From positions 116,603,692 through 116,667,691 of the forward strand of contig CM060978.1 in the NCBI GenBank assembly GCA_030765065.1: a stretch of 64,000 bases of DNA, in the 5' to 3' direction. The stretch comes from Deroplatys truncata. Lineage: Eukaryota > Arthropoda > Insecta > Mantodea > Mantidae. The translations under genes were made by a program, and so were the position numbers. Positions 22,380-33,859 of this stretch are shown one piece after another (within the stretch, counting starts at the first letter, position 1; each line of letters opens with the position of its first letter). The notes under the pieces were generated by a model. That model did not search any database. It worked only from the letters and a program-made list of their open reading frames with translations, and was not told the origin of the DNA.

Positions 22380-24125
22380 GATGTATGACATTAGAATGAA
22401 ATAAAGCGAACTTCTCTTATTCATACATGAAAACAAACCCAGGCCCAAATATGTTGTGGGTTATTAACCACTGCAGTAGACCGTCAAGTGTGTTTTCATT
22501 TTTTGTGTTTTTAGTGATTTAATCTCCTGATGATTAATTATAATCCACAATAAATATAATTTATTGTAATCCATTATTCAACTTACATATCACTGCACCT
22601 TGACTTGAAATACTAATTACTTTCATATCCAGAAAATATTGAACATTTTTATTGTGTGACTGCATATTTAATCTTTCAATCAGAACAACCTCGTTCTTTC
22701 ACTACTTATATTTCTACTTGAGTTTTATTTATTGATTTTCAACTCAGCAAATAAATTGATTGTGTGTGGCAATAAGTTGTCATGGAAGACTGACATTGCG
22801 GATAAGTTATATGTGAAAGCGAGATTAGGACAACACTTGCAATTATCGCGGAAAAACTACTGGAGCCGGCCCAGTATACTCTATCCCAGACAAGAACGAT
22901 CCTGTTGTAAACAAGGCGAAGCGGACTCAACCCGCCACCTATTTGACGTACATAGGTGCTGGGAATTGGTGCAACACTAGCTGTAGCAGCGCCAATCTGA
23001 CAAATCGAGTAAGACATTGCTAGCGTAAATCTATGTGTTAATTATTATCCTGTAGTAGGATTAGATTATGCTTCGGGGTTTCTTTCTTAAGCATCGCGAA
23101 ACTGGGCGATATGTGCCTCTCGTCACTCCTTAAGGTTTGTCTGAGCATTGTTTTATTTTGGCAGGTTGACAGGTCTGCTCCATAATGATAAGCTGACTCT
23201 ACATGATAAACAATAACATAATCTAAATCACCACAAGACCTACTTTGTTCCAAGAGGGCCATATGGTATAGGAATACAATTTGTTATACAAGTGTTTCAT
23301 TAGTAATACAAAGACTGCGTGTTATTAACAATAAGTATATAATATATAACTGCACCTGTCTTCGGTTTAGTCTATGTCTGTTGTAACCATTCCCTTCAGA
23401 ATTCACGAATCTAGAACGTATTTGGTGTATGCACAGGATGCAAAAAATGGATCTAAACATCTATAGACGTTTCTCTCTCCCGAAACTAATTCGCGCTGAG
23501 CAGTGACAAAAAACTATTTACAGTGCTGTTTTTCTGGAACCTATCACTATGCTCGTATTGAAAAGTACCTCAAACATGCTACTGTATCATCTATGTGCTA
23601 TAAGAAATCCATGTTCCAAAAATTAGCTGCTGTTTTCAATTCCAAGTACCCCAAAATGAGTTAAGAATATTTTGGAACATACAGGGAAAATAATATGCCA
23701 CCGCAAGGAACGAATTGGACAACCCTGACGCGCCGACGGTGTATCGTGCACATATGCATTCAGGTTCTCTCGTGAGAGTTCAGAATCGATCTATGTGCTC
23801 GGAAGTTTCAGCCTGAAAACACTTGTCTGTTTGTGGGCTCTTTCTGCCACAGTAGGCTTTGTTGTCTTGTGTTTTGTTTCATTAAATAATCTGACATGAA
23901 TATGTCTAGAGTTCGCGTTGGTCATCTTCAAGAACGTAGTTCTTCGGGTGTAAAAGTTCCAAAGAAATGGAAATTAGCCGCCATATTACTAAATACTACA
24001 GGCGTTGGTGTTACTTCAGAAACAACTCTTAGATATAGAAGATAATGACAGTGGTGACTGTTCATTTTCAATCTCCGCGTGTGAAATTCACCCTTCAAGC
24101 ACAAGTGGTATAATGGAACCAGGTT
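22380..24125. other. No complete gene; holds a shared coding-like scrap
   Basis: Mostly unassigned. The stretch 23,535-23,690 shares a peptide-level match with 50,605-50,760 on the other strand (listed separately). A 49-codon ATG frame at about 23,896 (MNMSRVRVGHLQERSSSG) is unrecognised. Confidence 0.4.
23535..23690 (+). repeat. Repeat Q, copy 1 (unknown coding-like scrap)
   Basis: The translation reads TVSSMCY-KSM-QKLAAVFN with YHYA and KYLKHA upstream. The same peptide appears at 50,605-50,760 (-) with different third positions. Conservation at the protein level suggests both came from an old element's ORF. The family is not recognised. Confidence 0.55.
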
Positions 24126-24345
24126 GTCGTCCTCCGTGATGTAGTGGTTATCATGCTAGCTCTAGTTCCCGAGGTCGCGGATTCAACCCCGGCGGAGGGT
24201 GATGGATTTTTTTGGGGCGTAACAACGTTTTGGAATGTAGTGACTCTAACAGTAAAGATCGGTAAAGTTTTTTTGCAGTACACAGAGAGAGAGAGAACAA
24301 AAGAACCAGGGGCGGCTTCAGGAGTAATGCCTTCATGCCATGGCA
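24126..24345 (+). mobile_element. SINE-A variant with a different body
   Basis: The tRNA-like head is the best in the window (gtcctccgtgatgtagtggt with B-box gtcgcggattcaaccccggc). After gatggatttttttggggcgt the body departs from the family (acaacgttttggaatgtagt, then an (AG)n tract). This is either a second SINE family sharing the head or a chimera. The 3' end is uncertain. Confidence 0.65.
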
Positions 24346-25118
24346 CTACCTTAATACACTGAAGAAGTACGTATTCGAAATTATGTGTATACCTACTCCA
24401 TGATTACATCAAGAGTACGGCCATGCCTATTATTCATAAAGGCGCGATGAAATGGCTTGTTTGACAATATAAAACCAAGTTTGTACCCTCATTAAATTAT
24501 TATTCTATGGATCCGTGTCACTTCTGTCCTAGCACGGATTCATAGCACTCTGGGCTTTCAGTCATGACTCAAGTGGGGATTGGAGGGGCAAGAGGATATC
24601 CCAGATTCATGCAGGACCTAGAATCAACTTATCCAGAGGGTCTTGATTCGTGCCACTTAGTGCCTATCACGGCAGCACATGCGAATCATAAGTACCAGCC
24701 CCAGGGGCCTACTACGGTAGCACGGGATTGGCGCTCCCGGGGTTCCGAGCAACACTCGATCGGGTGCCTCTCAGAGGTGAGAGGGCTTATGCCAAACGCT
24801 TAATAAACTGTGGTCTACAAGCGTGTTTGACCAACATCTAGTAACCTCCCTGAACACTGACGGATAGCGCTGCGTGGGACGGAGGAGGGGAGTTGCAAGG
24901 GATTACTGGGTAATGCGTAACTCCAAGTCCCTGAGTATCATGTAGGACTGTGTTCGTATCCGCTGATAACGGTCAGTCTCGGTGAGGGACAATTACATGA
25001 GCTGCTACAGTCCTGAAGGCGATTGGCTCCCTCTATGAATTGGGAGGTGAGACCCTAAGGTGAGCAAGGTCCGGGCCAGGACTCTCACCTAAGTTGGGGT
25101 GGCGCCGGGGATGTGAGC

Positions 25119-26541
25119 ATGCCATCGGAGACGTTTGTAATGGCGGAGGATGTAATCGTCATGGATAACAAAAAATACAAAAAAAACGTGAAGGCCTGTG
25201 GTAAAGAAACATTCGAGTGTAGCGGTCCTCGCTACTGAGTTATTAACAGAACAGAGGAAGGAAGAAAATTTACATCGGTGAACCCTTTTGTAGCTCAAAA
25301 GAATCTCGATAAAATTGCTGGTCCTGTCAATTCGAGCATTAGAAGTCGCAGTGGCACGCTCCCGGTTGCACCAAATTCAGCGTCCCAAGCAGCGATTATC
25401 TTGAAAGAAAATATGTTAGCCAGATATCCGATCCGTGTCGAAATGCACCATGAACTCTTCGCGCGCAGTTGTAAATACCCGCATTGGACGGTATCTCCAA
25501 TGAGAAGATTCAAGGAAGAACAAGGCGTGACATCTGTATATTGGGTTCAGCGGAAAGAAAGAGGTGAATTTGTGCCCACTCGTACCCTGTTCCTTACCTT
25601 TGATAGGGCAGATCTCTCTCAAAGGATTAAGGCGGGGTATGAAGTCATTGAGGTTCGGCCATACCGAATCCGCTGAGATACTATAAGTTTCAGCGCTTTG
25701 GACACACTAGCGAATTTTGTAACGGCGTATCTACGTGCGGTAACTGTGGTGAAATCTCTCACGATGGAAAATGTACAACTGCTCTAACGTGCGTTAACTG
25801 CAGCGGTAAACACCCATTGAGTTCCTGAGAATGCCCCCGTTTTACAGAGGAAAGAGCTATTCAGGAGATCCGGCTTCGGGAGGTGTCCTTTTCGGAAGCC
25901 CGCAAACTTCTGCGTATCCGCTGTCCCAAAGTCCGGTATCTATAGCTCTGTTTCAGCTAAACCGGTGCCGAGTCGGGAAATCGCAATTCATTCCAGCGAT
26001 ATAAACGGGGCCGCTACTTCCGAAAAGATTCTCGTAGCTAGAACGCAGCCAAAGCCTTCAAAATCAACACCCACGACAGCATCAACATCTGCAAAGTTCA
26101 TTACTGGAAAGATCACACCAGTCAAATCACCAGAAAACCGTGGATCCCAAATAATAATGATAGCAAACCTGTAGGATATAATACATCACCAATAAAATTC
26201 AGGACCAATTACGTGAGAACCGACTTACTGAAGGAAAGTGCTAACCTGAAAACCTAAGGGGAAACGAGATACACGAGCATCTCCTCGGAGATGAATATTC
26301 CAAGAAGGACTGAGATCGGCGATGAACATCTTCGGTGATCCAACTTCCAATCGGTTCGAGGTTCTCTATTGGAAAGTGTTCCTCCCCCGTGAAGGAGGTG
26401 GAGCCGGAGGATTCTGCTCACACTGCCAGAACGACAGTAAAAAAGAGGCAGGATAAATCCTCCGTTAAAGGCGACACCAAAGAAAAAGGGAAAATTGATT
26501 CGTCCACCACTTTCCACAACGTAGTAAACTTCTATGATTAA
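25119..26541 (+). pseudogene. I-LINE ORF1 (gag-like, CCHC knuckles)
   Basis: The ATG at 25,119 opens a frame that runs through a single in-frame TGA (25,236-25,238) to 25,676. It contains a gag RRM-like region (RYPIRVEMHHELFARSCKYP, FVPTRTLFLTFD) and ends at YEVIEVRPYRIR. One frame over come the zinc knuckles: YYKFQRFGHTSEFC (first Cys lost), CGNCGEISHDGKC and CVNCSGKHP, followed by a stop and ECPRFTEERAIQEIR. The C-terminal SNRFEVL tail, common in I-type ORF1, is near 26,345. ORF1 protein binds element RNA. It is broken by at least two frameshifts and two stops. Confidence 0.75.
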
Positions 26542-26564
26542 GAACTTATCCCGTTATAATTATA

Positions 26565-27201
26565 ATGACTATCCTACAATGGAACATCCGTGGAATTGTA
26601 GGATAGCTTGAACTCTTGCTCAACAAGTAAGAGCCTTTGGTCATATGTTTACAAGAGACTAAACTCCGTCCGCAAGAAAACTATCAGCTTAGACGATATA
26701 CCTTAGCACGATGTGATCTTACACCGGAAGAGGGTATTCTTGCGTAAGGGGTCTCATTAGAGATGATATATTTGTAGAATCTGTATCCATAGAGTCTGAC
26801 ATCCAGTCAGTAGCTGTAACGATTAAACTACCATCCATCCGATTTACCATTTGTAACATTTATCTGCCTCCATCCGATGACCTCTCGGTTATGGATTTAG
26901 ATCTAGTCTTCAGTTAAGAAAGCCTATTCTGTTGGTGGGAGACTTAGTGCCCATCACCCTCTGTGGAATCACCTCGGGCTTGTGCGAGAGGTAAATTAAT
27001 TGCCAATTTTTTGGACAAATATAACCTAGCTCTTATGAACACCGGAGAGCTTACATACCTCTCAAACTCCTTCAACACTTTTTCACGCTTTGATATTTCA
27101 GTTTGTTCATCACAGTTGGCAGTTTCCTTGCAATGGATTGTCATCTCTGATTTACACTCTAGTGACCACTTTTCATGCCTTATTAGTCTCTTAACACAAA
27201 A
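26565..27201 (+). pseudogene. I-LINE ORF2, AP-endonuclease domain
   Basis: The ATG at 26,565 gives MTILQWNIRGI, the usual start of an APE-type endonuclease. Then, with frame changes, come LQETKLRP, FTICNIYLPPS-like text, SAHHPLW (the GDFNAHHPLWG motif, damaged at its start) and LLLLTPESLHTSQTPS / STLFHALIF, the end of the domain. It nicks the target to prime reverse transcription. The last motif (SDHF) is interrupted by the mariner 3 bp after the final LINE codon that can be read. Confidence 0.75.
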
Positions 27202-27203
27202 TA

Positions 27204-28505
27204 CGAGGTGTGATCAAAACGTTTCCGGAATGACGTTATAAATACTACACAACAGTTTGTTTTGTCCAATCTGCACTGTCACCCTTGAAGTAGTCTCCTT
27301 GGGAGTTGATACACTTGTCACTGCTGGAAGCACCTCTGGAAGTCCTCTTATTTCAACATGTTCAGAGCCTTCTGCGATTCGCAATGGATGACATCAATGT
27401 CCTCAAATCGGTGTCCACGGAGCCGCATTTTAGGTCGCGGGAAAAGGAAAAGTCCGCTGGTGCCAAATCTGGAGAATAGGCGGGATGGGGAACAGTATAC
27501 ATCCTATTTTGATCCAAAAATTGGCGAACAGAAAGGGCTTTGTTCGCGGGCGCATTGTCATGATGCAGGAACCAGTCACCACTCCTCCATTTCTCCGGCC
27601 GTTTGCTTCGCACATTCTCCCTAATCTTTGCACTACTTGTTTGTAGAACAGTTGATTCACTGTTTGACCCTGTGGCACAAATTCCTTATGTACAGTGTCT
27701 TTAATGTTAAAAACCACAATCATCATTGACTTCACTTTGGATCGAACTTGTCCGGCCTTTGTCGGGCGTGGAGATGAAGGACTCTTCCATTGTGAATATT
27801 GTTGCTTCGCTTCTGGATCGTACCCATAAATCCATGTTTTATCACCAGTAATAATTTTCTCCATAAACTGTGGGTCATTTTGTAGCTGTTCCTTAAGATC
27901 TGTGCAGACAATCACACGGCTTTCCTTTTAGTCATTTGTAAGTAGGCGGGACACGAACTTAGCGGCAATTTTTCTCGTGTCCAAACTGTCTTTCAAAATG
28001 CTTTGAACACTTCCAAAGGAGAGTTCTAATGAGTCAGAAAGTTCTCTTATTGTAAGACCATTTCCCTCACATGATTGATATTTTTCATCAGTTTTGCTGG
28101 AACACGGTCTCCCCGAACGAACTGCATCTTTAACTGATGTCACATCACTTTTTAATTTCGAAAACCACTCAAATGCTTGAGTTTTGCCCATAATGTTCTC
28201 CCCATAAGCTGTTCTTAACATTTCATAGGCTTCTGTTCCAGTTTTACCGAGTTTAAAACACAATTTGATGTTCGTTGTTTGTTCTTCGTAATCTGATATT
28301 TTTTCTACGCGGAAAAATCGCAGCACAAGCAAAACACGTGTTCACTTCAAAGCGTCTACCTCGTCACTGCATGGTTACAGGAAGTCACGTGACCTCTCAT
28401 TTTTATCGGGAAGGAACGCTGCATGTACAGTCTGGGTAAGAAATAAAGAAATCTCAGCGTCAGTATTGTTTGAAGCCATTCCGGAAACTTTTTGATCACA
28501 TCTCG
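27204..28505 (-). mobile_element. mariner transposon, 1302 bp, TA-flanked
   Basis: The ends are inverted repeats of about 28 bp: cgaggtgtgatcaaaacgtt on the left and the complement of gaaactttttgatcacatct on the right. They are flanked by TA on both sides (27,202-27,203 and 28,506-28,507), the mariner target duplication. The length is standard for mariner. It lies between endonuclease and RT of the I-LINE, so it is the younger insertion. Confidence 0.92.
27362..28332 (-). pseudogene. mariner transposase, frameshifted
   Basis: The N-terminal frame (28,332-27,928) has the helix-turn-helix DNA-binding segments (IKLCFKLGKTGTEAYEMLRT, then AFEWFSKLKS and SVKDAVRSGRPCSS). The central frame begins near 27,915 with FMEKIITGDKTWIYGYDPEA, the first catalytic Asp. 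After a frameshift WFLHHDNAPANKALSV gives the second Asp, and 34 residues later YSPDLAPADF gives the third, the D34D mariner signature. The WVPH-like HTH linker is degraded. All three Asp residues survive, but at least two frameshifts prevent one continuous protein. Confidence 0.88.
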
Positions 28506-28507
28506 TA

Positions 28508-30620
28508 TATGTTCCACACGTTTACCTAGGTAGCGCATGGATAAAGCCAACTGGAATCTTTGCTCCTAGTTGGCACGAGTGTGCAGATGTTTTGTTGGAT
28601 CATCTCACAGAGACAATTCTTTGTGCTGCTGATCCATCTATTCCTCAGTCGATTTCCGGTCCCTTGGTGGATGTCGAAAGGCCATTCGTGCTCGTAGGCA
28701 TCCTCTTGCGGTTTTCCAGCGTCGCCCTACAGTGGATAACCTGATCCAGTTCACGAAAATGCGTTCCAAGTCTAGACAAACCATTAAGAATAGCAAACGG
28801 ACATCATGGAGCAAGTTTGTAGCTTCATTTAATCGACATACACCTTTCTCTCTCGTTGGGATAAGTTAAGGCGTGTGGCCGGAAAATCGACCCACATGCC
28901 AATTGCCGGTCTTAAAACAGCTGAAAGAGCTAACGCTTTCGCTCAAATGTCTGGCTCAGAATAACTATTCGCAGGAGTTCCTTCCTGTTAAGACTCAGGT
29001 GGTATCTCAAGTTTTCTGGTTTCGTTAGGAAATATTGAAGATTGGAATCGCCTATTCACCATGGCAGAGTTAGAACACGCTGTTTCATCTTCGCGATTTT
29101 CAACGCCAGGACCAGATCGTATCCAGTACAATAGTTACAACAGCTCTCTTCTGAAGGTAAGGCTTTCCTATTCGAGGTCTGTAATCGTGTTTGGGTTGAT
29201 GCCACTTTTCCAGAAAAGTAGCAAGTGGGCACTGTCATACCCGTTTTGAAAGCTGGAAAGGACCATCATTTCCCGTCCAGCTACCGTCCTATTTTCCCCA
29301 CCAGTTGCATTTGCAAGGTGATGGAACGCATGATCAATGGACAGTTGGTATGTTGGTTGGAAACTCGCAACCTGTTGACCAACACCTAGTGAGGTTTTCG
29401 TAGCCGCCGTTCAACAATGGACCACCTTGTGTCATCGACACAAATCATGAACGGATACATGAAGAATTTCCCAACCGTTGCGATATTGTTTGACCTCGAG
29501 AAGGCTTATGGTACGTGTTGGCGAGCAGGCATACTGTGTTCCCTACACGCCTGGAACATACATGGACGCTTACCACTGTTCATTCAGGAGTTTATGAAGT
29601 ACCGCGTTTTCAGAGTAAGGGTCGGCTGGTTTTTTTTCGAATTATTTTGTTCAGAAGAACGGAATACTTCAGGGATCGGTACTAAGCGTTATACTGTTTG
29701 CTATAGCGATTAATTCTATCTTGAAATGTGTTCCTCCAGGGGTATCGTCATGCTTATTCATGCTTTGCCGTTTATTGTACTTCTCTGCGTACGCCGTTCT
29801 TGGAACGCCGTATGCAGCAATGCTTAGATAATCTCCTAGAATGGAGTTCTAAAAACGGCTATCGTTTCTCAACTGAAAAGTCAATCTTTGTGAACTTCTG
29901 GCGCCGTAGGAGACGATTACCATCTTCGTTCCGATTCGGTCCAGATTTACTACCATTCGCAGATTCGACGAGATTCCTGGGGTTGACGTTTGATAGGAAA
30001 CTTAACTGGTCATCGCATATAGCACAGTTGAAAACGCGATTTGTCCGTTCTCCGAATATCTTGTGGATATTAAATGGCAAATGTTGGGGAGCGGATCGGA
30101 CTGTTTTGCTGCTGCTTATCGCACAATGATCCGATCAAAAACAGACTATGAGTATATTATCACGACCATGTGTGCCGAGGAGATTAGACGCAGACCATAA
30201 CCGGAGCATTCGAGTGGCTATTGGTGCTTTTCCCTCTAACCCAGTTATGAGTCTTTACGCCGAATCTGCAGAACCTCCTCTCCGTTATCGGCGTGATGTC
30301 CGTTTGGGAACTTATGGCTGTGCGCTTAAATGCATGCCAAAACATCCAACGTTCGCTTCTTTTTTTCACACTGCGCTGGACGAACGTTATAGGAACAGCT
30401 CCTTAACCCAAAGTCTGCAGGCGTTTGTTTTAGGGAGCTTCTTGGAAAGCAGGACATTGAAATGTCTAGCATGTTTGCTAAGGGGGAGAGGGTGTTCTCC
30501 CTTAGTTTCGTGCAACATCTTACGTAGATCTTGGGATGGCGGTATACCCGAAGTCTACAATGCATACGTTTAGTATCCGCACCTGTTTTTTAGAACTTAG
30601 GTCCAATTACAGTTGTCGAA
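28508..30620 (+). pseudogene. I-LINE ORF2, reverse transcriptase
   Basis: The endonuclease-RT linker resumes right after the mariner (WNLFAPSWHECADVLLDHLT). RT blocks follow: STPGPDRI-like text near 29,095, VIPVLKAGKDHHFPSSYRPI, CICKVMERMINGQL, RSTMDHLV, AILFDLEKAY (motif A Asp) and GILCSLHAWNIHG. The motif-B NTSGIG region (expected QGSVLS) is damaged, and the YADD motif is not readable in a continuous frame. Then STRFLGLTFDRKLNWSSHI, a standard thumb block, is at about 29,965-30,020. Multiple stops and frameshifts occur. Confidence 0.78.
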
Positions 30621-31473
30621 TTTTTATCTACACCGATGGATCTAAGCTCACCAACGGTGTTGGATATGCTTATGTTCATGGAACCGAAACCTATATATTC
30701 GGTTTTCATGATAGCACATCCATTTATAGTGTAGAGCTGTATGCCATATACTGAGCAATTTTGTATCTGCACCGTCGTAAATTGGAAGAAATTTAAGTTA
30801 AATTGAGTTTTATTTATGGACGCTCTTTAACTTGGGAGACTGTCTCATTTTGAGTGACTCCCTTAGTGCACTTCAGAGCCTTCGTGAGCTAAACAACCAC
30901 AACCCCATTGTTCAGCGAATCTTGGATGCCCTCCATGTTTTATACGCTTCTGGCGTTAATGTGGAGTGTGCTTGGATACCTGGTCACGCTGGTTTGCCGG
31001 CGAATGAACTTGCAGATTTGGCAGCTAAGGCGGCAATAGCAGAACCCAGTTTTACAACTTGTCGGAAGACATTAGGCTTGTGCGGAGAGCGGTGCTGTTG
31101 TGCTGGCGCGAGGGTGGTTAGCTCTCCGCGGAAATAAGTTTAAAGTAGTGAAGCACTTTCCGATAAACTGGGTAACTTCCTCTCGCGTATCTCGCCGTAA
31201 GGAGGTGATTTTGGCTCGGTTGCGTATTGACCACTGCAGTTTCACGCACGGTTATCTTTTCACGGGTGACCCTGCCCCTGCGTGTCCACTTTGTAGCGAA
31301 TCGCTGTCGGTCCTCACATGTTGCTAGAGCGTATTGCTCTAACACATCTTTTGGACACACTGCAACTGCCGGCCAGTCTTGCAGAGATCTTAACGGATGA
31401 TAAGCAAGCGGTTGATAGGATTTTTGATTTTGTGTCAAAGGTAAATTTCCAAATGCGGATATGGTTATGTTAA
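30620..31473 (+). pseudogene. I-LINE ORF2, RNase H and C-terminal Cys region
   Basis: RNase H motifs are clear: IYTDGSKLTNGVGYA (first Asp), IYSVELYAIY (Glu), then after a SINE scrap LILSDSLSALQSL (Asp) and WIPGHAGLPANELADLAAKA (His and final Asp). The C-terminus shows EVILARLRIDHCSFTH and CPLCSES, the usual terminal zinc-like segment. The frame ends with TAA at 31,471-31,473. RNase H removes template RNA; its presence places the element in the I/R1/LOA group rather than Jockey or CR1. Confidence 0.82.
30795..30832 (-). mobile_element. SINE-A tail scrap within RNase H
   Basis: A 38-bp segment is the reverse complement of the last part of SINE-A (agttaaagagcgtccataaa, then actcaattt). It separates the Glu and second Asp motifs of the RNase H. 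It is a severely 5'-truncated insertion. Confidence 0.7.
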
Positions 31474-31715
31474 ATTCAAGTTTTTCATACTTCTTGGTTT
31501 AGTTTTATATATTTATATTTATTTCTAAGTATTCTTATGTCTTTTACATTGAATTTTATTTCTGGATTTTGCTATAATTTTTATATTCATGTTTTATCTC
31601 TGGCCTTTGCCATGATATTTTGTACTGATCTTTGTCTGTGGCCTTTTCCATGATCTGTTTTAAAATGGCGCCAATGACCAAGCAGTTGAGCGCCGTTAAT
31701 CACAAATCAGAATCA

Positions 31716-32590
31716 CTATCATACTAAGTAACAACTTTATCGTACATCTATGACAAAGTATGCTATACCCAGAAGTGAGAAATAAGGTACCAATCACTTG
31801 CAGTGCAAAAGTTAGAATAAAATCGAACTTTGATATATCATATTTTTCATTATTTATGCTTGAAATTAAATTACGCATTTCTTTGTAATGCTGTCTGTAC
31901 TGCCAGCAATCCAGCAGACGATTGAAAGAGAAGTAAAGAGACTACAGACAGCACGTGCACCTGGCCAGCTGTGAATTTGTGCGCGTGACTTGAACGGGAA
32001 CCTGGCGTTTGGCTTAGTTCATTAGTGCGTGTATTTGCGCTCTATAATGGTGCTTCTGTATTAAATCGCATGTATGTTGTAAACCCTTTAGAATGCGTTT
32101 CACATTGAAACGGTACTTCTTTAAGTTGTACAAGGGATTTGTAATTGAGGAAATTCTGAAAACATGTCAAAAAAATCTCAATGATGTGTATCAGAAGAAC
32201 TTTTCCTTATATATCCCAAGGAACTTTGGAAATATATCCATTCTTTAAAGAAAACAGATTAAAAATGAGCTGCATGTTTGTTTTAAAACACCAGAATTGC
32301 GGTCTGTCACTGGAGCTCTTCCGTCTGTTTACACAGACTGAAGATTTATGTGATACTTTCCACCAAATAGTAAACACTCTGAAGTTGTTAATCACGAGGT
32401 GGTGGTGGTGGTGGGTTTATTGCATCATACCAATTTCGGGGGGTGTTCTTGGCATTATCATTGCATCCATTTCTTAGCCGCCACTGGAAAGAACATATTA
32501 TCACAGAAACGCTGTATCTTTCTGGTTAATGGTGGGATAAAGCGGCTTTCATTTCCAATGTGCGCAGCAGATTTCGTTTGCTAACGTCAC
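31716..32590. other. Gene-free stretch left of the pogo/Maverick nest
   Basis: No domain is recognised. A short (GGT)n tract lies near 32,398-32,415. The open frame 32,181-32,477 (+) has no family resemblance. Confidence 0.5.
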
Positions 32591-32599
32591 CGAGGCAAT

Positions 32600-32745
32600 T
32601 ATTTGCTTGGAAAAAGCATGTGAAAATTGCGCTCTTAAATCCCATTGATATAAAAAAATATACATGAATGATAAATTATTTGCTCGCTTTGTAGAAGCAA
32701 GAAGAGCAAAGAAAAGCGTAATAGACGAAGATTTGAAGCTCTGGG
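32600..32745 (+). pseudogene. pogo/Tc5-like transposase, left part
   Basis: The frame ending at the Maverick boundary reads FVEARRAKKSVIDEDLKLW. The CENP-B-type helix-turn-helix segment of pogo/Tc5 transposases (typically a basic patch then DExLxxWA) has this form. The reading continues beyond the Maverick with ALEISRKYLEDGF at 49,163. The extreme N-terminus is not recognised. Confidence 0.65.
32740..32745 (+). repeat. Candidate 6-bp target duplication, left
   Basis: TCTGGG directly precedes the terminal repeat; TCAGGG (49,157-49,162) directly follows the right terminal repeat. A 6-bp duplication is the Maverick/Polinton hallmark; five of six bases match. Confidence 0.6.
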
Positions 32746-32779
32746 AATAGCTTATATAGAGGGCTTTGAGAACACTGTT

Positions 32780-32998
32780 TAGCGTTTTTATGGGAAAGGA
32801 TAGGAAAAACGAGGTTAAATGCGGCGGTTCACGGAGGAAAATGCGTTTATATGGGAGAGATAGGGAACACGAGGGCTGGTGCTAGGCTAGACAGGGGTTG
32901 AATGAGGGAAATGCGTTTATATGGGATGGATAGTATAACGGAGAGAGATGCTATGATAGGAGTTAGTTAAAGGAGGGGAGGAAATGCGTTTATATGGG
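32780..32998 (+). repeat. Spaced box repeat near the Maverick tip
   Basis: The box aatgcgtttatatggg occurs at 32,840, 32,910 and 32,983, with a weaker copy at 32,780, spaced 60-73 bp. Each is followed by a purine-rich GATAGG-like word. Mirror copies lie at about 48,905-49,130. Regular subterminal boxes suggest binding sites for a replication or integration protein; that is inference. Confidence 0.75.
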
Positions 32999-33092
32999 GG
33001 AGGTATGGAAAACGATGATAGGTGTCAGGAATTGTGGTTAAAATTGTAATACAAGGAACCGCATTATTCAAGAACGTTAACAACAAAAGAGT

Positions 33093-33612
33093 GCAGCTAA
33101 GGTCATAAATTTTATATGTATAATGGAAAGGTTGGCAGGTATGCAATTAAGGCTGTCCATCACCTTCAAAATGAACAATGGTGTAATAAATTATGCTTTG
33201 TAAGAAAAGAGCAGATCCTATTCTCCTCATTCCATTCCCCGCGCACGTGCACGTTACGAAGGCCACACCTGTAGCTATTCTCTTCCCCACTGTATACCAA
33301 TCTCTCTCCAAACACGCGCACATGCAATATAACAAAGAACGTACCCTTTTGCGGCAGCTGAGGTCATAAATTCTATGATGTATAATGGAAAGGTTGACAG
33401 GTGTTCTATTAAGGTCTCCCATTACCTGTCAAAATAAACAATAGTGTAATAAATTATTCTTTGTAACAAAAGAACAGACGCTATTCTCCCCATTCCATTC
33501 TCCTGTACAGGTGTTCGTTAGGAAGGTCACACATGTAGCAACCCCCTCCCCCACTGCATTCCATTCTCTCTCCAATCACGCGCATCTGTGCAGTATATAA
33601 CAAAAGCCCAGA
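33093..33612 (+). repeat. Two-unit direct duplication inside the left TIR
   Basis: A unit of about 261 bp beginning gcagct(a/g)aggtcataaa starts at 33,093 and again at 33,354. Both contain tgtataatggaaaggttg, gtgtaataaattat and ctctctccaa. The right TIR holds the mirrored pair at about 48,100-48,640, so the duplication predates or was copied between the TIRs. Confidence 0.8.
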
Positions 33613-33859
33613 CTGGCGCCCATGTCGCTATTAATTACAGACCTCACTATCCTGCTACTGACTGCCCTCGGGCAACCGCCATGACATAGCATGTTGTTCT
33701 CTCCGAGAGCACCCGAACCTGCACGACGACCTACGAGAATCACCGAGCATAGTTATACATGTTCTAACTTTCTGTTTTTGCTTCCACTGTCTCAAACAGC
33801 GACATCAAAACTGTGGTTAACATATATCATTACCTATATGAAAGCCCTGTTTATACTTA

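Larger units (their letters stand above)
24505..31715 (+). mobile_element. I-clade LINE with RNase H, near full length, split by mariner
   Basis: Order: a roughly 600-bp GC-rich 5' region, ORF1 (gag-like with zinc knuckles), ORF2 with endonuclease, RT, RNase H and a C-terminal Cys region, then a 240-bp AT-rich 3' UTR ending near gttaatcacaaatcagaatc. RNase H plus a CCHC ORF1 is characteristic of the I group. The mariner at 27,204-28,505 and a 38-bp SINE tail at 30,795 are secondary insertions. The 5' boundary is approximate. Confidence 0.8.
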
